In this document: one piece after another, positions 31,716 to 39,991 of the stretch
How positions within the stretch are numbered: position 1 is the stretch's first letter
Layout of the letters: the number at the start of each line of letters is the position of its first letter
From: Gammaproteobacteria bacterium
Lineage (GTDB): Bacteria; Pseudomonadota; Gammaproteobacteria; Eutrophobiales; Eutrophobiaceae
Direction of reading: 5' to 3'
DNA length: 43,708 nucleotides
NCBI GenBank assembly: GCA_026710545.1
Contig: JAPOQU010000039.1
Location: 1 to 43,708, forward strand
Notes under the pieces: generated by a model
The model's input: the letters and a program-made list of their open reading frames with translations, nothing else
Database searches by the model: none
Told to the model about the DNA's origin: nothing
Position numbers and translations under genes: made by a program

Positions 31716-32993
31716 TCAGCGCAGGGTTTTAAATACGGCCGTGGCGGCTTTCAGGGTCTTTTCAATCTCAAGTGCGCCGTGGGCGCTCGATATAAAGCCG
31801 GCTTCATAGCTGGACGGCGCCAGGTAAACACCGCTATCCAGCATGCCGTGGAAAAACCGGTTGAATAATTCCCTGTTGCACGCCGTCGCCTGTTTGTATG
31901 TGGTTACCTGCGTGTCCCCGGTGAAAAAAAGCCCGAACATGGCGCCGGCCTGGTTGGTGGAGATGGTTATGCCGCTTGAATCCGCTGCTTGTTTCAGGCC
32001 CGAGAGCAGACTGCCCAGGTCGTTCGTAAGGCTGGTAAAAAAATCCGGCTCCGAAACAAGTTCCAGTGTTGCCAGGCCGGCCGTCATCGCAACAGGATTG
32101 CCTGACAATGTCCCCGCCTGGTAAACGGGTCCGTCCGGCGCCAGGTGGTCCATTATCTCTCTGCGTCCGCCGAAAGCGCCTACCGGCATGCCGCCGCCGA
32201 TGACCTTGCCCAGCAGGGTGATATCGGGCGTGATGCCGTATAATGATTGCGCCCCGGCCAGCGCTACGCGAAAGCCTGTCATCACTTCGTCAAAGATAAG
32301 GATACTGCCGTGCCGGTCGCATACCCGGCGCAGCGTATCCAGGAAAACCTGCGAGCCGGGGATGCAGTTCATGTTGCCGGCTACCGGTTCTACGATGACC
32401 GCGGCAACCTGTTCGCCGATACCACGGAAAACATCTTCAACCTGGCCGGCATCGTTAAACGCCAAGGTAACCGTATGGCTTGCCGTATCTGCCGGTACGC
32501 CGGGCGAGGTGGGGACGCCCAGGGTAAGGGCGCCCGAACCTGCCTTGACCAGCAGGGAATCGGCATGGCCGTGGTAACACCCTTCAAATTTTATGATTTT
32601 ATCCCTGCCGGTGACGCCGCGCGCAAGCCGGATTGCGCTCATGGCCGCTTCAGTGCCGGAATTCACCATGCGCACCCTTTCGATGGACGGGATGATTGTG
32701 CAGATCTTTCTTGCGAGGTCGGTCTCCAGCGTGGTCGGCGCGCCAAAACTGAGACCGTTTGCCATGACTTCCTGCACGCGGGCTATAACGACCGGGTGCG
32801 CATGGCCCAGTATCATCGGTCCCCAGGAACCGACATAGTCTATATATGAGCGCCCCTCCACGTCGTACAGGTATGCGCCGCTGCCGCGTGCAAAAAAGAC
32901 CGGGGCGCCGCCCACGGCCTTGAATGCCCGTACCGGCGAGTTGACGCCGCCGGCAATAAATTCTTTAGCTTCTTTGAAGTAGCCGCTACTCAT
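31716..32993 (-). CDS. hemL: Glutamate-1-semialdehyde 2,1-aminomutase
   Basis: A 425-residue PLP enzyme of haem synthesis (C5 route), converting glutamate-1-semialdehyde to 5-aminolevulinate. The Schiff-base Lys263 lies in [27 protein letters not shown] holds the PLP-ring Asp, and [16 protein letters not shown] the family N-terminal block. Length is normal. It starts the leftward core cluster here and lies 143 nt from the MttB-type operon, which it precedes on the map but not in transcription. It is unrelated to the demethylation function. Confidence 0.96.
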   Translation of the reverse strand: MSSGYFKEAKEFIAGGVNSPVRAFKAVGGAPVFFARGSGAYLYDVEGRSYIDYVGSWGPMILGHAHPVVIARVQEVMANGLSFGAPTTLETDLARKICTIIPSIERVRMVNSGTEAAMSAIRLARGVTGRDKIIKFEGCYHGHADSLLVKAGSGALTLGVPTSPGVPADTASHTVTLAFNDAGQVEDVFRGIGEQVAAVIVEPVAGNMNCIPGSQVFLDTLRRVCDRHGSILIFDEVMTGFRVALAGAQSLYGITPDITLLGKVIGGGMPVGAFGGRREIMDHLAPDGPVYQAGTLSGNPVAMTAGLATLELVSEPDFFTSLTNDLGSLLSGLKQAADSSGITISTNQAGAMFGLFFTGDTQVTTYKQATACNRELFNRFFHGMLDSGVYLAPSSYEAGFISSAHGALEIEKTLKAATAVFKTLR

Positions 32994-33022
32994 GGTATTT
33001 TCAGTTCACGATCCGTCATTCC

Positions 33023-33643
33023 CTATTTAACCACATCCATCAACCGGTTGAACTCCTTGACCGTCGAATACGGATCGTCTGCCCGGTAAATGCTGCTGAT
33101 GACCGCAAGCAGATCAGCGCCGGACTCGACCAGCACCCTGCAGTTTGCAGGCGTAATCCCACCTATTGCAACTATCGGCACGGACATCCTTTCCTTTGCC
33201 CGTATTATGATTTCAGGTTCGGCAGTCGCTGTCTTCTGCTTCGACTCGGTCGGATAAAATGAGCCGAAGGCAACATAATCCGCACCGTCGGCAACCGCAT
33301 CCTGTGCCGCTTCCAGTCTGTCGTAACAGGAGACACCGATAATAACATCCTCTCCCAGTTCGTCTCTGGCAGTTTTGCAGTCACAATCATCCCTGCCCAG
33401 GTGTACGCCATCGCTGCCCGTCTCCTTAGCCAGTTGCACGTCGTCATTGATGATAAACAGGCAGTTATGTTCCCCGCACAGTTCCCGCAACCTGTCTGCT
33501 TCGTATCTTCGTTTGTCGTGGTTTCCGGACTTGTCGCGATATTGCAGTGCGGCCACACCGGCCCTGAGAATTTCTTCCGTTACCGGCAGGAGTTCTTGCG
33601 TGGACAGGTTGTCACTGTCTGTAATGGCATAGAGTCCTCTCAT
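33023..33643 (-). CDS. thiE: Thiamine-phosphate synthase
   Basis: A 206-residue TIM-barrel enzyme joining HMP-PP and thiazole phosphate to thiamine phosphate. Features: QYRDKSGNHDKR, LFIINDDVQLAKETGSDGVHLGRDD, IIGVSCYD, VAFGSFYPTESKQKTA and PIVAIGGITPANC. Its ATG overlaps the thiD stop (33640-33643), so the two are co-translated. Length is standard. Confidence 0.95.
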   Translation of the reverse strand: MRGLYAITDSDNLSTQELLPVTEEILRAGVAALQYRDKSGNHDKRRYEADRLRELCGEHNCLFIINDDVQLAKETGSDGVHLGRDDCDCKTARDELGEDVIIGVSCYDRLEAAQDAVADGADYVAFGSFYPTESKQKTATAEPEIIIRAKERMSVPIVAIGGITPANCRVLVESGADLLAVISSIYRADDPYSTVKEFNRLMDVVK

Positions 33644-34425
33644 CGGCAGAACCGGCCGGGGTGTAATTGAGATTTTCCTATCCTTACCGCGTTTTTCAGC
33701 GCCTGCCAGGTATAATCCTGCGCGTTTTCCACCGCAGTCCGTACTGAATCTCCCCGTGCAAGCCGTCCGGCGAGGTGCGCCGACAAGGTGCAGCCGGAAC
33801 CGTGATAAATCCCGGGCAGTTTTTTCCGGTGATAGCTGTGGATTTCACGGTTGTTGTCCATCCAGGTGTTTACTACCTCGTCGCGCCCGTTGCCGTCACT
33901 GGTGATCAAGGCCGTGTGGCAGCCCAGGTCCAGCAATGCGTGCAATGCCTTTGTCGTTTCGTCATAACCGGTAAGCGCAACAGCCTCCTCCAGGTTCGGC
34001 GTGATTACGGTAGTAAGGGGTAATAGTTGTTCGGTCATGCAGGAAACCAGCCCCGGGGCGGTTAAGTCAGCGCCCGTGCCGCTGGCCAGGACCGGGTCCA
34101 GCACGACCGGATACTGCGCATCCCGCAGGTAAGCTGCAATGATCCCTGCCAGTTGACTGCTGCCGATCAAGCCGATTTTACAGGCGTCTACGCGTATATC
34201 ATCCGTCAACAGGTCCAGTTGCTCGCCGAACCGCGCCGGTGGTTGCGGTTCCATGGACCTGAATTCCCGGGTGTTTTGTGCTGTCAGCGATGTGAGGACG
34301 GAAACGCAATGACAACCCGCGCCGGCCAACGCTTCGATATCAGCCTGTATCCCTGCAGCGCCTGACGGGTCGTGGCCGGACAGGGCAAGCACCACGGGTT
34401 TGGCGTTATTCTCCATGGAAGACAT
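33640..34425 (-). CDS. thiD: HMP/HMP-P kinase ThiD
   Basis: A ribokinase-fold kinase that phosphorylates hydroxymethylpyrimidine and its phosphate. ALSGHDPSGAAGIQADIEAL, VLDPVLASGTGADL, VITPNLEEAVALTG and GSGCTLSAHLAGRLARG are family blocks. I place the start at ATG 34425 (or 34416) because the frame further upstream (to 34479) reads unrelated sequence overlapping the hemJ end. It is about 260 residues, as usual. It precedes thiE with overlapping stop and start. Confidence 0.93.
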   Translation of the reverse strand: MSSMENNAKPVVLALSGHDPSGAAGIQADIEALAGAGCHCVSVLTSLTAQNTREFRSMEPQPPARFGEQLDLLTDDIRVDACKIGLIGSSQLAGIIAAYLRDAQYPVVLDPVLASGTGADLTAPGLVSCMTEQLLPLTTVITPNLEEAVALTGYDETTKALHALLDLGCHTALITSDGNGRDEVVNTWMDNNREIHSYHRKKLPGIYHGSGCTLSAHLAGRLARGDSVRTAVENAQDYTWQALKNAVRIGKSQLHPGRFCR

Positions 34426-34456
34426 TGTAAGCCATGATTCAAGTCTGCCGGGGCAG

Positions 34457-34882
34457 TTACAGGGGTTTGTAAACGGCAAGCAGGATGATGGCGATCAGGA
34501 AGATGACCGGGACTTCGTTAAACCAGCGGTACCAGACGTGTGAGCGGGTGTTGCGGTCGTAGTTAAAATCCTTCAGTAATTTACCGCAATAGATATGGTA
34601 TCCCGCCAGCAGCAGCAGTAATACCAGCTTGGCCTTGAACCATGTCTGCTCCATGTACAGGTCCCAGCCGTTGATTACGGCAAGCCAGGCGCCGAATACC
34701 AGGGTCAGTACGGCGCCGGGCGTCATGATGCCGAAATAGAGTTTCCTTTCCATCGTCTTGAACCGGTCAATGCCGGTATCATCACTGCTCATACTGTGAT
34801 AGACAAACAACCTTGGAAGGTAAAACAGGCCGGCGAACCAGGTCACCATGAAGATCAGGTGAAGGGATTTCAGCAGCAACAT
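34457..34882 (-). CDS. hemJ: Protoporphyrinogen oxidase HemJ-type membrane protein
   Basis: A 141-residue four-helix membrane protein of the HemJ (UPF0093) family. SLHLIFMVTWFAGLFYLPRLFVYH (His8, His29) and FKAKLVLLLLLAGYHIYCGKLL with the conserved Lys identify it. It oxidises protoporphyrinogen IX to protoporphyrin IX in the inner membrane. It precedes thiD in transcription and follows the TlpA-like gene by 2 nt. The clustering with hemL fits haem synthesis. Confidence 0.88.
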   Translation of the reverse strand: MLLLKSLHLIFMVTWFAGLFYLPRLFVYHSMSSDDTGIDRFKTMERKLYFGIMTPGAVLTLVFGAWLAVINGWDLYMEQTWFKAKLVLLLLLAGYHIYCGKLLKDFNYDRNTRSHVWYRWFNEVPVIFLIAIILLAVYKPL

Positions 34883-34884
34883 TA

Positions 34885-35409
34885 TTATACGCTGCCCGGC
34901 TGGGCTTCTGTGTGAATCAGGGTTTCGACTTGCCGCCTGAGTTCGACAATATCCATCTCACCGATCTTGTGCTTGATGATCTTCCCGTCCGGCGCAACCA
35001 GAAAAGACGTTGGAGTAAGCATGACGTTGCCGAACGCGGAGGCGAGACCGCCGTCAAGGTCCAGGGCAATGGGGTAGGGCAGTTGCCGTTCAGCGGCCAG
35101 TTCCAGTACCCGGTTGGGGGGGTCATAGCTCATGGCGACGCCAATCAATTCGAACCCGCCGTTCCCGTATTCCTCGTACAACTCGACAAGGTGCGGCATC
35201 TCTTTCAAACAGCCCGGACAGGTGGTCGCCCAGAAGGTGACCAGCACGGGCCGCCCACGCAGTTCCTGCATATTGATTTTCTCACCCTCAAGGGTGGAAA
35301 AGGTCACCTCGGGCGCCCATTTAAGTCCAGACGGACTGGTCCACAACCAGAAAGCCAGGCCGGCTATGGCCAGTATGAATACGACTGCAAGGGTCTCTTT
35401 AATTTTCAT
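34885..35409 (-). CDS. TlpA-like thioredoxin-domain protein
   Basis: A 174-residue membrane-anchored or exported TlpA/ResA-like protein. One N-terminal helix (about 6-24), then a redoxin fold with CPGC at Cys64 and Cys67 (WATTCPGCLKEM) and a cis-Pro loop near MLTPTSFLV. It probably reduces disulfides in the periplasm, for example during cytochrome c or haem-protein assembly. It sits 2 nt upstream of hemJ. The exact partner is not known. Confidence 0.9.
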   Translation of the reverse strand: MKIKETLAVVFILAIAGLAFWLWTSPSGLKWAPEVTFSTLEGEKINMQELRGRPVLVTFWATTCPGCLKEMPHLVELYEEYGNGGFELIGVAMSYDPPNRVLELAAERQLPYPIALDLDGGLASAFGNVMLTPTSFLVAPDGKIIKHKIGEMDIVELRRQVETLIHTEAQPGSV

Positions 35410-35471
35410 AGCCTGATTAACCTGCAGAGTATAAAGAATCTGCTCTCTGCGGTGAAAAATATTATACCTGA

Positions 35472-35933
35472 TCAGAAGATGCCCGCCTCCAGTCCGGCGG
35501 CCATGGTCATACCGAGTTCTTCACATAGTTCGTGAAAACTCTCCTGGTAGTCGCCGCTGCAGATCAGCGGTTCCTGAACCGCTCTCCATGCCAGGCCTTT
35601 GATGATACGTTCAATGCTGGTTTTGGCGCCCAGCCCGTCATTCCCCGCCCTGATGAACAAGGCATAGGGCAGTCCTTCGGTTTTGTCGAGACAAGGATAA
35701 TAGATCCGTTCGAAAAAATCCTTTATGGCGCCGCTCATGTAACCGAAGTTTTCTGTCGTGCCGAGGATAAGGCCATCGGCCCATAACACGTCTTCCACCC
35801 CGGCTTCAAACGGGTTGCGTACGCGCAGGTCCACGCCGCTGATATCTTCATGAGAGGCGCCGCTGACCACCGCATCGGTCATCGCACTGGTATTGACGGA
35901 GGGCACATGGGAAACAATTAAAAGGCGCGGCAT
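35472..35933 (-). CDS. Flavodoxin-like NAD(P)H-quinone reductase family protein
   Basis: A 153-residue flavodoxin-fold protein. RLLIVSHVPSVNTSAMTDAV is the FMN phosphate-binding loop, ADGLILGTTENFGYMSGAIKDFFERIYYPC the second FMN segment. It resembles WrbA-type or flavodoxin-family reductases, but lacks a strong match to either. It diverges from argC across 69 nt with a palindrome. Role unknown. Confidence 0.82.
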   Translation of the reverse strand: MPRLLIVSHVPSVNTSAMTDAVVSGASHEDISGVDLRVRNPFEAGVEDVLWADGLILGTTENFGYMSGAIKDFFERIYYPCLDKTEGLPYALFIRAGNDGLGAKTSIERIIKGLAWRAVQEPLICSGDYQESFHELCEELGMTMAAGLEAGIF

Positions 35934-35934
35934 T

Positions 35935-35949
35935 TGAATATCATATTCA
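35935..35949. promoter_or_regulatory. Palindrome upstream of argC, ARG-box-like
   Basis: TGAATATCATATTCA is a perfect palindrome around a central C, in the argC divergent region. It resembles an ArgR half-site pair (TGAAT and ATTCA) but the spacer is 5 nt, not the usual 4, so the match is imperfect. Regulation of argC by arginine is known in the group. Confidence 0.38.
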
Positions 35950-36002
35950 GATAAGGTTATTATCTCAAATATAACAGGTAGATACTTAAGGTAGTTGTAA
36001 AA

Positions 36003-37034
36003 ATGATTAAGGCAGGCATTGTTGGCGGAACGGGGTATACGGGCGTGGAACTGTTGCGTTTCCTGTCACGGCATCCCGAAGTGGACCTGGCAGCGGCCAC
36101 ATCCCGCACCGAACAGGGCAAGCCTGTTGCCGATATATTTCCGTCGTTGCGCGGCGTAACCGGTCTGGCATTTTCGGATCCGGAAACGACCGCGCTGAAA
36201 CATTGTGACGTGGTATTTTTTGCCACGCCCAGCGGGACCGCCATGCACCAGGCGCCGGACCTGCTGGAGGCCGGGGTCAAGGTCATCGACCTGTCCGCTG
36301 ATTTCCGCCTCCGTGACAAGGATGAATGGGAGCACTGGTACGGCCGGAAGCATGCCTGCCCCGGTTATTTGAGCAGGGCGGTGTACGGCCTGCCGGAAGT
36401 CAACAGGAATGAAATCAGGGCAGCGGAATTAATTGCAAACCCGGGATGCTATCCGACCGTGATCCAGCTTGGTTTTTTGCCATTGCTGGAACAGGACCTG
36501 GTCGAGACGGACAGCCTGATAGCCGATGCAAAATCGGGTGTCAGCGGGGCCGGGCGCAAATTAACGCGTGCTACCCAGTTTTGTGAAGCAGGCGAGTCTT
36601 TTTCCGCCTATTCCGCTGACGGGCATCGCCACCTGCCGGAGATCAAACAAGGCCTTGCCGCGTTTGCTGAAGATGCCCTGGAACTGGTTTTCGTCCCCCA
36701 CCTGTTGCCGATTATCAGGGGCATACATGCCACCCTGTATGCCCGTTTGAAAGAACCCGCTGTGGATGTTCACTCGATATTCAAGCAGCGTTATGCCCAG
36801 GAACATTATGTTGACGTGCTACCGCGCGGCGTCCACCCCGATACTGCCTCCGTGAACGGCTCGAATGTTTGCAGGATGTCTGTTTTTCAACCCCAGAACG
36901 GGGCAACTGTGGTAATCCTGGCGGTCGAGGACAACCTGGTAAAAGGCGCTGCCGGACAGGCAGTACAGAACATGAATATCCTGTACGGACTTGATGAGAC
37001 GACCGGGCTCGACCACGCTGGAATCTGGCCGTAG
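36003..37034 (+). CDS. argC: N-acetyl-gamma-glutamyl-phosphate reductase
   Basis: A 343-residue arginine-biosynthesis dehydrogenase. [17 protein letters not shown] is the NADP-binding loop, Cys149 in ANPGCYPT the nucleophile, SGVSGAGRK and the HLLPIIRGI block are the family signature. It reduces N-acetylglutamyl phosphate to the semialdehyde. Full length. The following DUF6776-like gene starts 32 nt after its stop. Confidence 0.96.
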   Translation: MIKAGIVGGTGYTGVELLRFLSRHPEVDLAAATSRTEQGKPVADIFPSLRGVTGLAFSDPETTALKHCDVVFFATPSGTAMHQAPDLLEAGVKVIDLSADFRLRDKDEWEHWYGRKHACPGYLSRAVYGLPEVNRNEIRAAELIANPGCYPTVIQLGFLPLLEQDLVETDSLIADAKSGVSGAGRKLTRATQFCEAGESFSAYSADGHRHLPEIKQGLAAFAEDALELVFVPHLLPIIRGIHATLYARLKEPAVDVHSIFKQRYAQEHYVDVLPRGVHPDTASVNGSNVCRMSVFQPQNGATVVILAVEDNLVKGAAGQAVQNMNILYGLDETTGLDHAGIWP

Positions 37035-37066
37035 ACCGTAATAACTTCCTCCTGGATGTACCGATA

Positions 37067-37789
37067 ATGCGATACTTTGTCATCAAGCCACGCCGGCCTC
37101 GCCGCCGGTTCGTTTATCTCGCCCTGTTCATACTGTTGGCAGCGCTGTTGCTGACAAGTCCCGGCATCTACCAGTGGCAGGACGGCACATGGGGGATCAG
37201 ATACCCATGGAGCCAGGGCTTGTCCCCCGAAGAGTTACTTGGTGAAAACACTGCACTTCGGGACAAGTTGTTGATACAGGAACAGAACAACCGGATCGAC
37301 AGGCAGGCGACAGCGGCGATGCAGGAGCAGTTAATCGATTCCCAGGAAGAAATTTTTCAATTAAGGAAAGACCTTGAATTTTACCAGGGGATCATCGCTG
37401 CAACAGACGAAACGAACTCTCCCGGAGTACACGGGATCCGGATAAAACCGTTGACCCGTTCCAACGGTTACCGGCTTGAGTTGATATTACTCAATATTGC
37501 AAATACGGGTAAGATGGTGGAAGGTGAGATAGAGATTGTTCTGGAAGGCATTCTGGATAGTGCGACCAAACAGTTGCCCCTGAGTGCCGTCAGCCTTGAC
37601 AAAAACCGGGATTACAATATCAGGTTCAGGAATTTCCAGCGATTTGAAAACAATTTTATTTTGCCGGAAAATTTTGAGCCGCAAAGGGTGTTTGTAACAT
37701 TATCTCCGGATGATCCGGACCAAACCGGATTTGAAAAGATATTTGATTGGCCTGAAACTGACGATGGGGAGACTGCAGATGTGGGGTAA
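37067..37789 (+). CDS. DUF6776-like membrane coiled-coil protein
   Basis: A 240-residue protein with an N-terminal basic segment, one membrane helix (about 17-35), then a coiled coil (about 55-105, glutamine- and glutamate-rich) and a C-terminal b-rich domain. It recurs between argC and bactofilin genes in Gammaproteobacteria; the function is not known. It may link an envelope or cytoskeletal complex with bactofilin, whose start overlaps its stop by 11 nt. The DUF number is from memory. Confidence 0.8.
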   Translation: MRYFVIKPRRPRRRFVYLALFILLAALLLTSPGIYQWQDGTWGIRYPWSQGLSPEELLGENTALRDKLLIQEQNNRIDRQATAAMQEQLIDSQEEIFQLRKDLEFYQGIIAATDETNSPGVHGIRIKPLTRSNGYRLELILLNIANTGKMVEGEIEIVLEGILDSATKQLPLSAVSLDKNRDYNIRFRNFQRFENNFILPENFEPQRVFVTLSPDDPDQTGFEKIFDWPETDDGETADVG

Positions 37790-38195
37790 CACTCGAAAGA
37801 AAAAATCTACGAAAATTGACACCTTGGTTGGTGAGAATACGGAATTGACGGGTGACGTCAACTTCGTTGGCGGACTGCATGTAGACGGTATCGTGAAGGG
37901 AAACATCAGTGCGGATACCGACACCAACTCGCTATTCTCACTCAGTGAGCAGGGTACGATAGAAGGGGAGATAAACGTGCCGTACAACGTCATAGATGGA
38001 ACCGTAATCGGCAATATCTACGGCAGTAAACATGTTGAACTTGAAGCGAAATCCCGTATCACCGGCGACGTTTATTACAACCTGCTGGAAATCGCTTCAG
38101 GCGCCCAGATAAGCGGCCGGCTTGTGCACACGCCGGATGCCGGCGAGGCAGAACCGAAACTCATCGACGATATAACCTCTGACGATTATAACTGA
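37779..38195 (+). CDS. Bactofilin family cytoskeletal protein
   Basis: A 138-residue bactofilin: repeated short b-strands with a hydrophobic core every 5-6 residues form a polymerising b-helix (GENTELTGDVNFVGGLHVDGIVKGNI, GTIEGEINVPYNVIDGTVIGNIYG, ITGDVYYNLLEIASGAQISG). ATG 37779 overlaps the upstream gene by 11 nt, typical of coupling. Such proteins organise the envelope and peptidoglycan enzymes. An M23 peptidase gene lies 3.4 kb downstream, as it often does near bactofilins. Confidence 0.92.
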   Translation: MWGNTRKKKSTKIDTLVGENTELTGDVNFVGGLHVDGIVKGNISADTDTNSLFSLSEQGTIEGEINVPYNVIDGTVIGNIYGSKHVELEAKSRITGDVYYNLLEIASGAQISGRLVHTPDAGEAEPKLIDDITSDDYN

Positions 38196-38236
38196 GCGGA
38201 CGAATAGCATCTCCGTTGCCTGCGCCTGGCTGTCTC

Positions 38237-38296
38237 TTGAAACAACTGCTGTTATCACTTATACTTGTTTAATCATTACCCTCGATTAATGAGAGT
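38237..38296 (+). promoter_or_regulatory. Sigma70 promoter and dyad before erpA
   Basis: TTGAAA (38237-38242), a 17-nt spacer and TATACT (38260-38265) form a near-consensus promoter. Just downstream, ACCCTC (38278-38283) and GAGAGT (38291-38296) form a dyad with a 7-nt spacer, a possible repressor site. It does not match an IscR type 1 box. The position fits erpA. Confidence 0.6.
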
Positions 38297-38325
38297 GTTA
38301 AATTGTATCGGAGATAGTTAAAAAC

Positions 38326-38679
38326 ATGTTGCAGACAATAGAGAAACTGCCGGATCCGCTGGTATTCACGGATTCTGCGGCATCCAAGGTGAAACAATTG
38401 ATCGATGAAGAAGAGAATGAGGCGTTGATGCTCAGAGTCTTCATTTCCGGAGGAGGATGTTCCGGGTTTCAGTACGGGTTCACCTTTGACGAAACCGTTT
38501 CAGACGGTGACACGGTCGTAGAGAAAGAAGGAGTCAGGCTGCTGATAGATCCCATGAGCGTCCAGTACCTGACAGGGGCCGAGATCGATTACTCGGAAAG
38601 CCTGGAAGGCGCGCAATTCGTTATCCGCAATCCCAATGCCCAGACGACCTGCGGTTGCGGTTCTTCATTTTCCGTGTAA
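38326..38679 (+). CDS. erpA: Iron-sulfur cluster insertion protein ErpA
   Basis: A 117-residue A-type Fe-S carrier. The three cluster cysteines are Cys45 (GGGCSGFQ), Cys109 and Cys111 ([11 protein letters not shown]), as in ErpA. It hands [2Fe-2S] or [4Fe-4S] clusters to apoproteins such as IspG and respiratory enzymes. The length is standard and the terminus is closer to ErpA than to IscA. Downstream lie two palindromic repeats. Confidence 0.95.
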   Translation: MLQTIEKLPDPLVFTDSAASKVKQLIDEEENEALMLRVFISGGGCSGFQYGFTFDETVSDGDTVVEKEGVRLLIDPMSVQYLTGAEIDYSESLEGAQFVIRNPNAQTTCGCGSSFSV

Positions 38680-38701
38680 GCCATATTTGCTGTGTAAATT
38701 C

Positions 38702-38725
38702 GGGGACAGAATTAATTCTGTCCCC
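38702..38725. repeat. Perfect 24-bp GGGGACAGAATT palindrome
   Basis: GGGGACAGAATT followed directly by its reverse complement AATTCTGTCCCC. It is related to the imperfect copy at 18590-18613. It lies downstream of erpA and may act as a transcription-end hairpin. Confidence 0.9.
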
Positions 38726-38776
38726 AGCAAGCTGAGTTAAATGCTGTCGGGGTGTGCAGAGACCTGATCATGAGAG

Positions 38777-38855
38777 TTTGGGGTCAGAGTAAAAATACCT
38801 GATGACAAACCAGCGTCATCTGTCAATCCAACAGTATTTTTACTCTGACCCCAAA
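38777..38855. repeat. 22-bp inverted repeat with inner stem (GGGGTCAGAGTAAAA)
   Basis: TTTGGGGTCAGAGTAAAA continues for 22 bp (38777-38798) and returns as its exact reverse complement at 38834-38855. The 35-nt centre holds a further stem, GATGAC with GTCATC. The second arm stops 2 nt before the anmK stop codon. This looks like a miniature REP/MITE-like element between convergent erpA and anmK, perhaps serving both as terminator. Confidence 0.9.
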
Positions 38856-38857
38856 TA

Positions 38858-39973
38858 TTAACCTCCAATACTACCCGGCTCATATATTGCACCTAGAATA
38901 ACGGGTCTCCTGGCGCCGGTAACTGAAGGCAGGTTTGCCGGTATATTCTCCAGGCGTTGCTGCGCCAGCCATGCGAAGCTTAATGCTTCGACCGCATCCG
39001 GGTTGACGCCGTAATCAGCGGTGGATTTGATGGTGATGGCGGGCAGCAGTCCCTGCAGGCGCTCCATGAGCAGGTTGTTGTGTATGCCGCCGCCACAGGT
39101 CAGGATCTCGTCGGTTTCGGGCGCGCACTCCAGAATTGCGTTGGTAATGCTGGCTGCAGTCAGTTCCAGCAGGGTTTTCTGAATGTCTTCATTACTGTAT
39201 GCCGCCCCGGTTTTTTCCGTGAGAGACGCCAGCCACGCCAGGTTGAAGTCGTCTTTTCCGGTGCTCTTAGGGTGGGGGGCAGAAAAATAGCCGTCAGCCA
39301 GCATCAGCTTGATCAAGTCTTCCCTCACTTTGCCGGAGGCTGCCCATTGACCATGGTCGTCAAAATCGCGGTTCAGGCAGCGCTGGACCCAGGCGTCCAT
39401 AAGGATATTGCCAGGGCCGGTATCAAAACCCGTGACTTCACCCGCACCGGAGGCGGGTAATACAGTGATATTGGCTATCCCGCCTATATTCAGGACAATA
39501 CGGTTACCGGACGGGCTACGGAAGCGCCAGGCATGGAAAGCCGGGGCAAGGGGCGCCCCTTGTCCACCGGCGGCCACGTCCGCCCGGCGGAAGTCCGCCA
39601 CCGTGGTGATGCGGGTCATGCCGGATATCTGGTTGGGGTCGCCGATCTGCAATGTCCGCGGCGGCGTCGCACCGGGCAGGTGCATGATGGTCTGTCCGTG
39701 GCTGCCGATTGCCCTGACCTGCTGGGCCGTTATGGCGTTAACCTCGAGTAACGCCAGGACTGCCTGGCCGAAGTGCCGCCCCAGGCGCACATCCAGTTCG
39801 GTTGTCTTTTCGATTGAAGATGCCAGGTCCGTATCTCTCAGGGACCGCTGTATATCTGTGTCCAGGGGATATTGCCGGTAATCGAGCACCTCCAGGCTGT
39901 CGCCGGAGATGTCGACCAAGGCCGCGTCAATGGCGTCCGCGCTGGTACCTGACATGAGACCGACGTAATACAT
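38858..39973 (-). CDS. anmK: Anhydro-N-acetylmuramic acid kinase
   Basis: A 371-residue ASKHA-fold kinase of cell-wall recycling, converting anhydroMurNAc to MurNAc-6-phosphate. Features: MSGTSADAIDAALVDI, VLNIGGIANITVLP, GFDTGPGNILMDAW and LTCGGGIHNNLLME. Length is standard. Convergent with erpA and transcribed after the M23 peptidase gene (18-nt gap), so one envelope-recycling unit is likely. Confidence 0.95.
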   Translation of the reverse strand: MYYVGLMSGTSADAIDAALVDISGDSLEVLDYRQYPLDTDIQRSLRDTDLASSIEKTTELDVRLGRHFGQAVLALLEVNAITAQQVRAIGSHGQTIMHLPGATPPRTLQIGDPNQISGMTRITTVADFRRADVAAGGQGAPLAPAFHAWRFRSPSGNRIVLNIGGIANITVLPASGAGEVTGFDTGPGNILMDAWVQRCLNRDFDDHGQWAASGKVREDLIKLMLADGYFSAPHPKSTGKDDFNLAWLASLTEKTGAAYSNEDIQKTLLELTAASITNAILECAPETDEILTCGGGIHNNLLMERLQGLLPAITIKSTADYGVNPDAVEALSFAWLAQQRLENIPANLPSVTGARRPVILGAIYEPGSIGG

Positions 39974-39991
39974 GAAGCGTATGGCGCCTGT

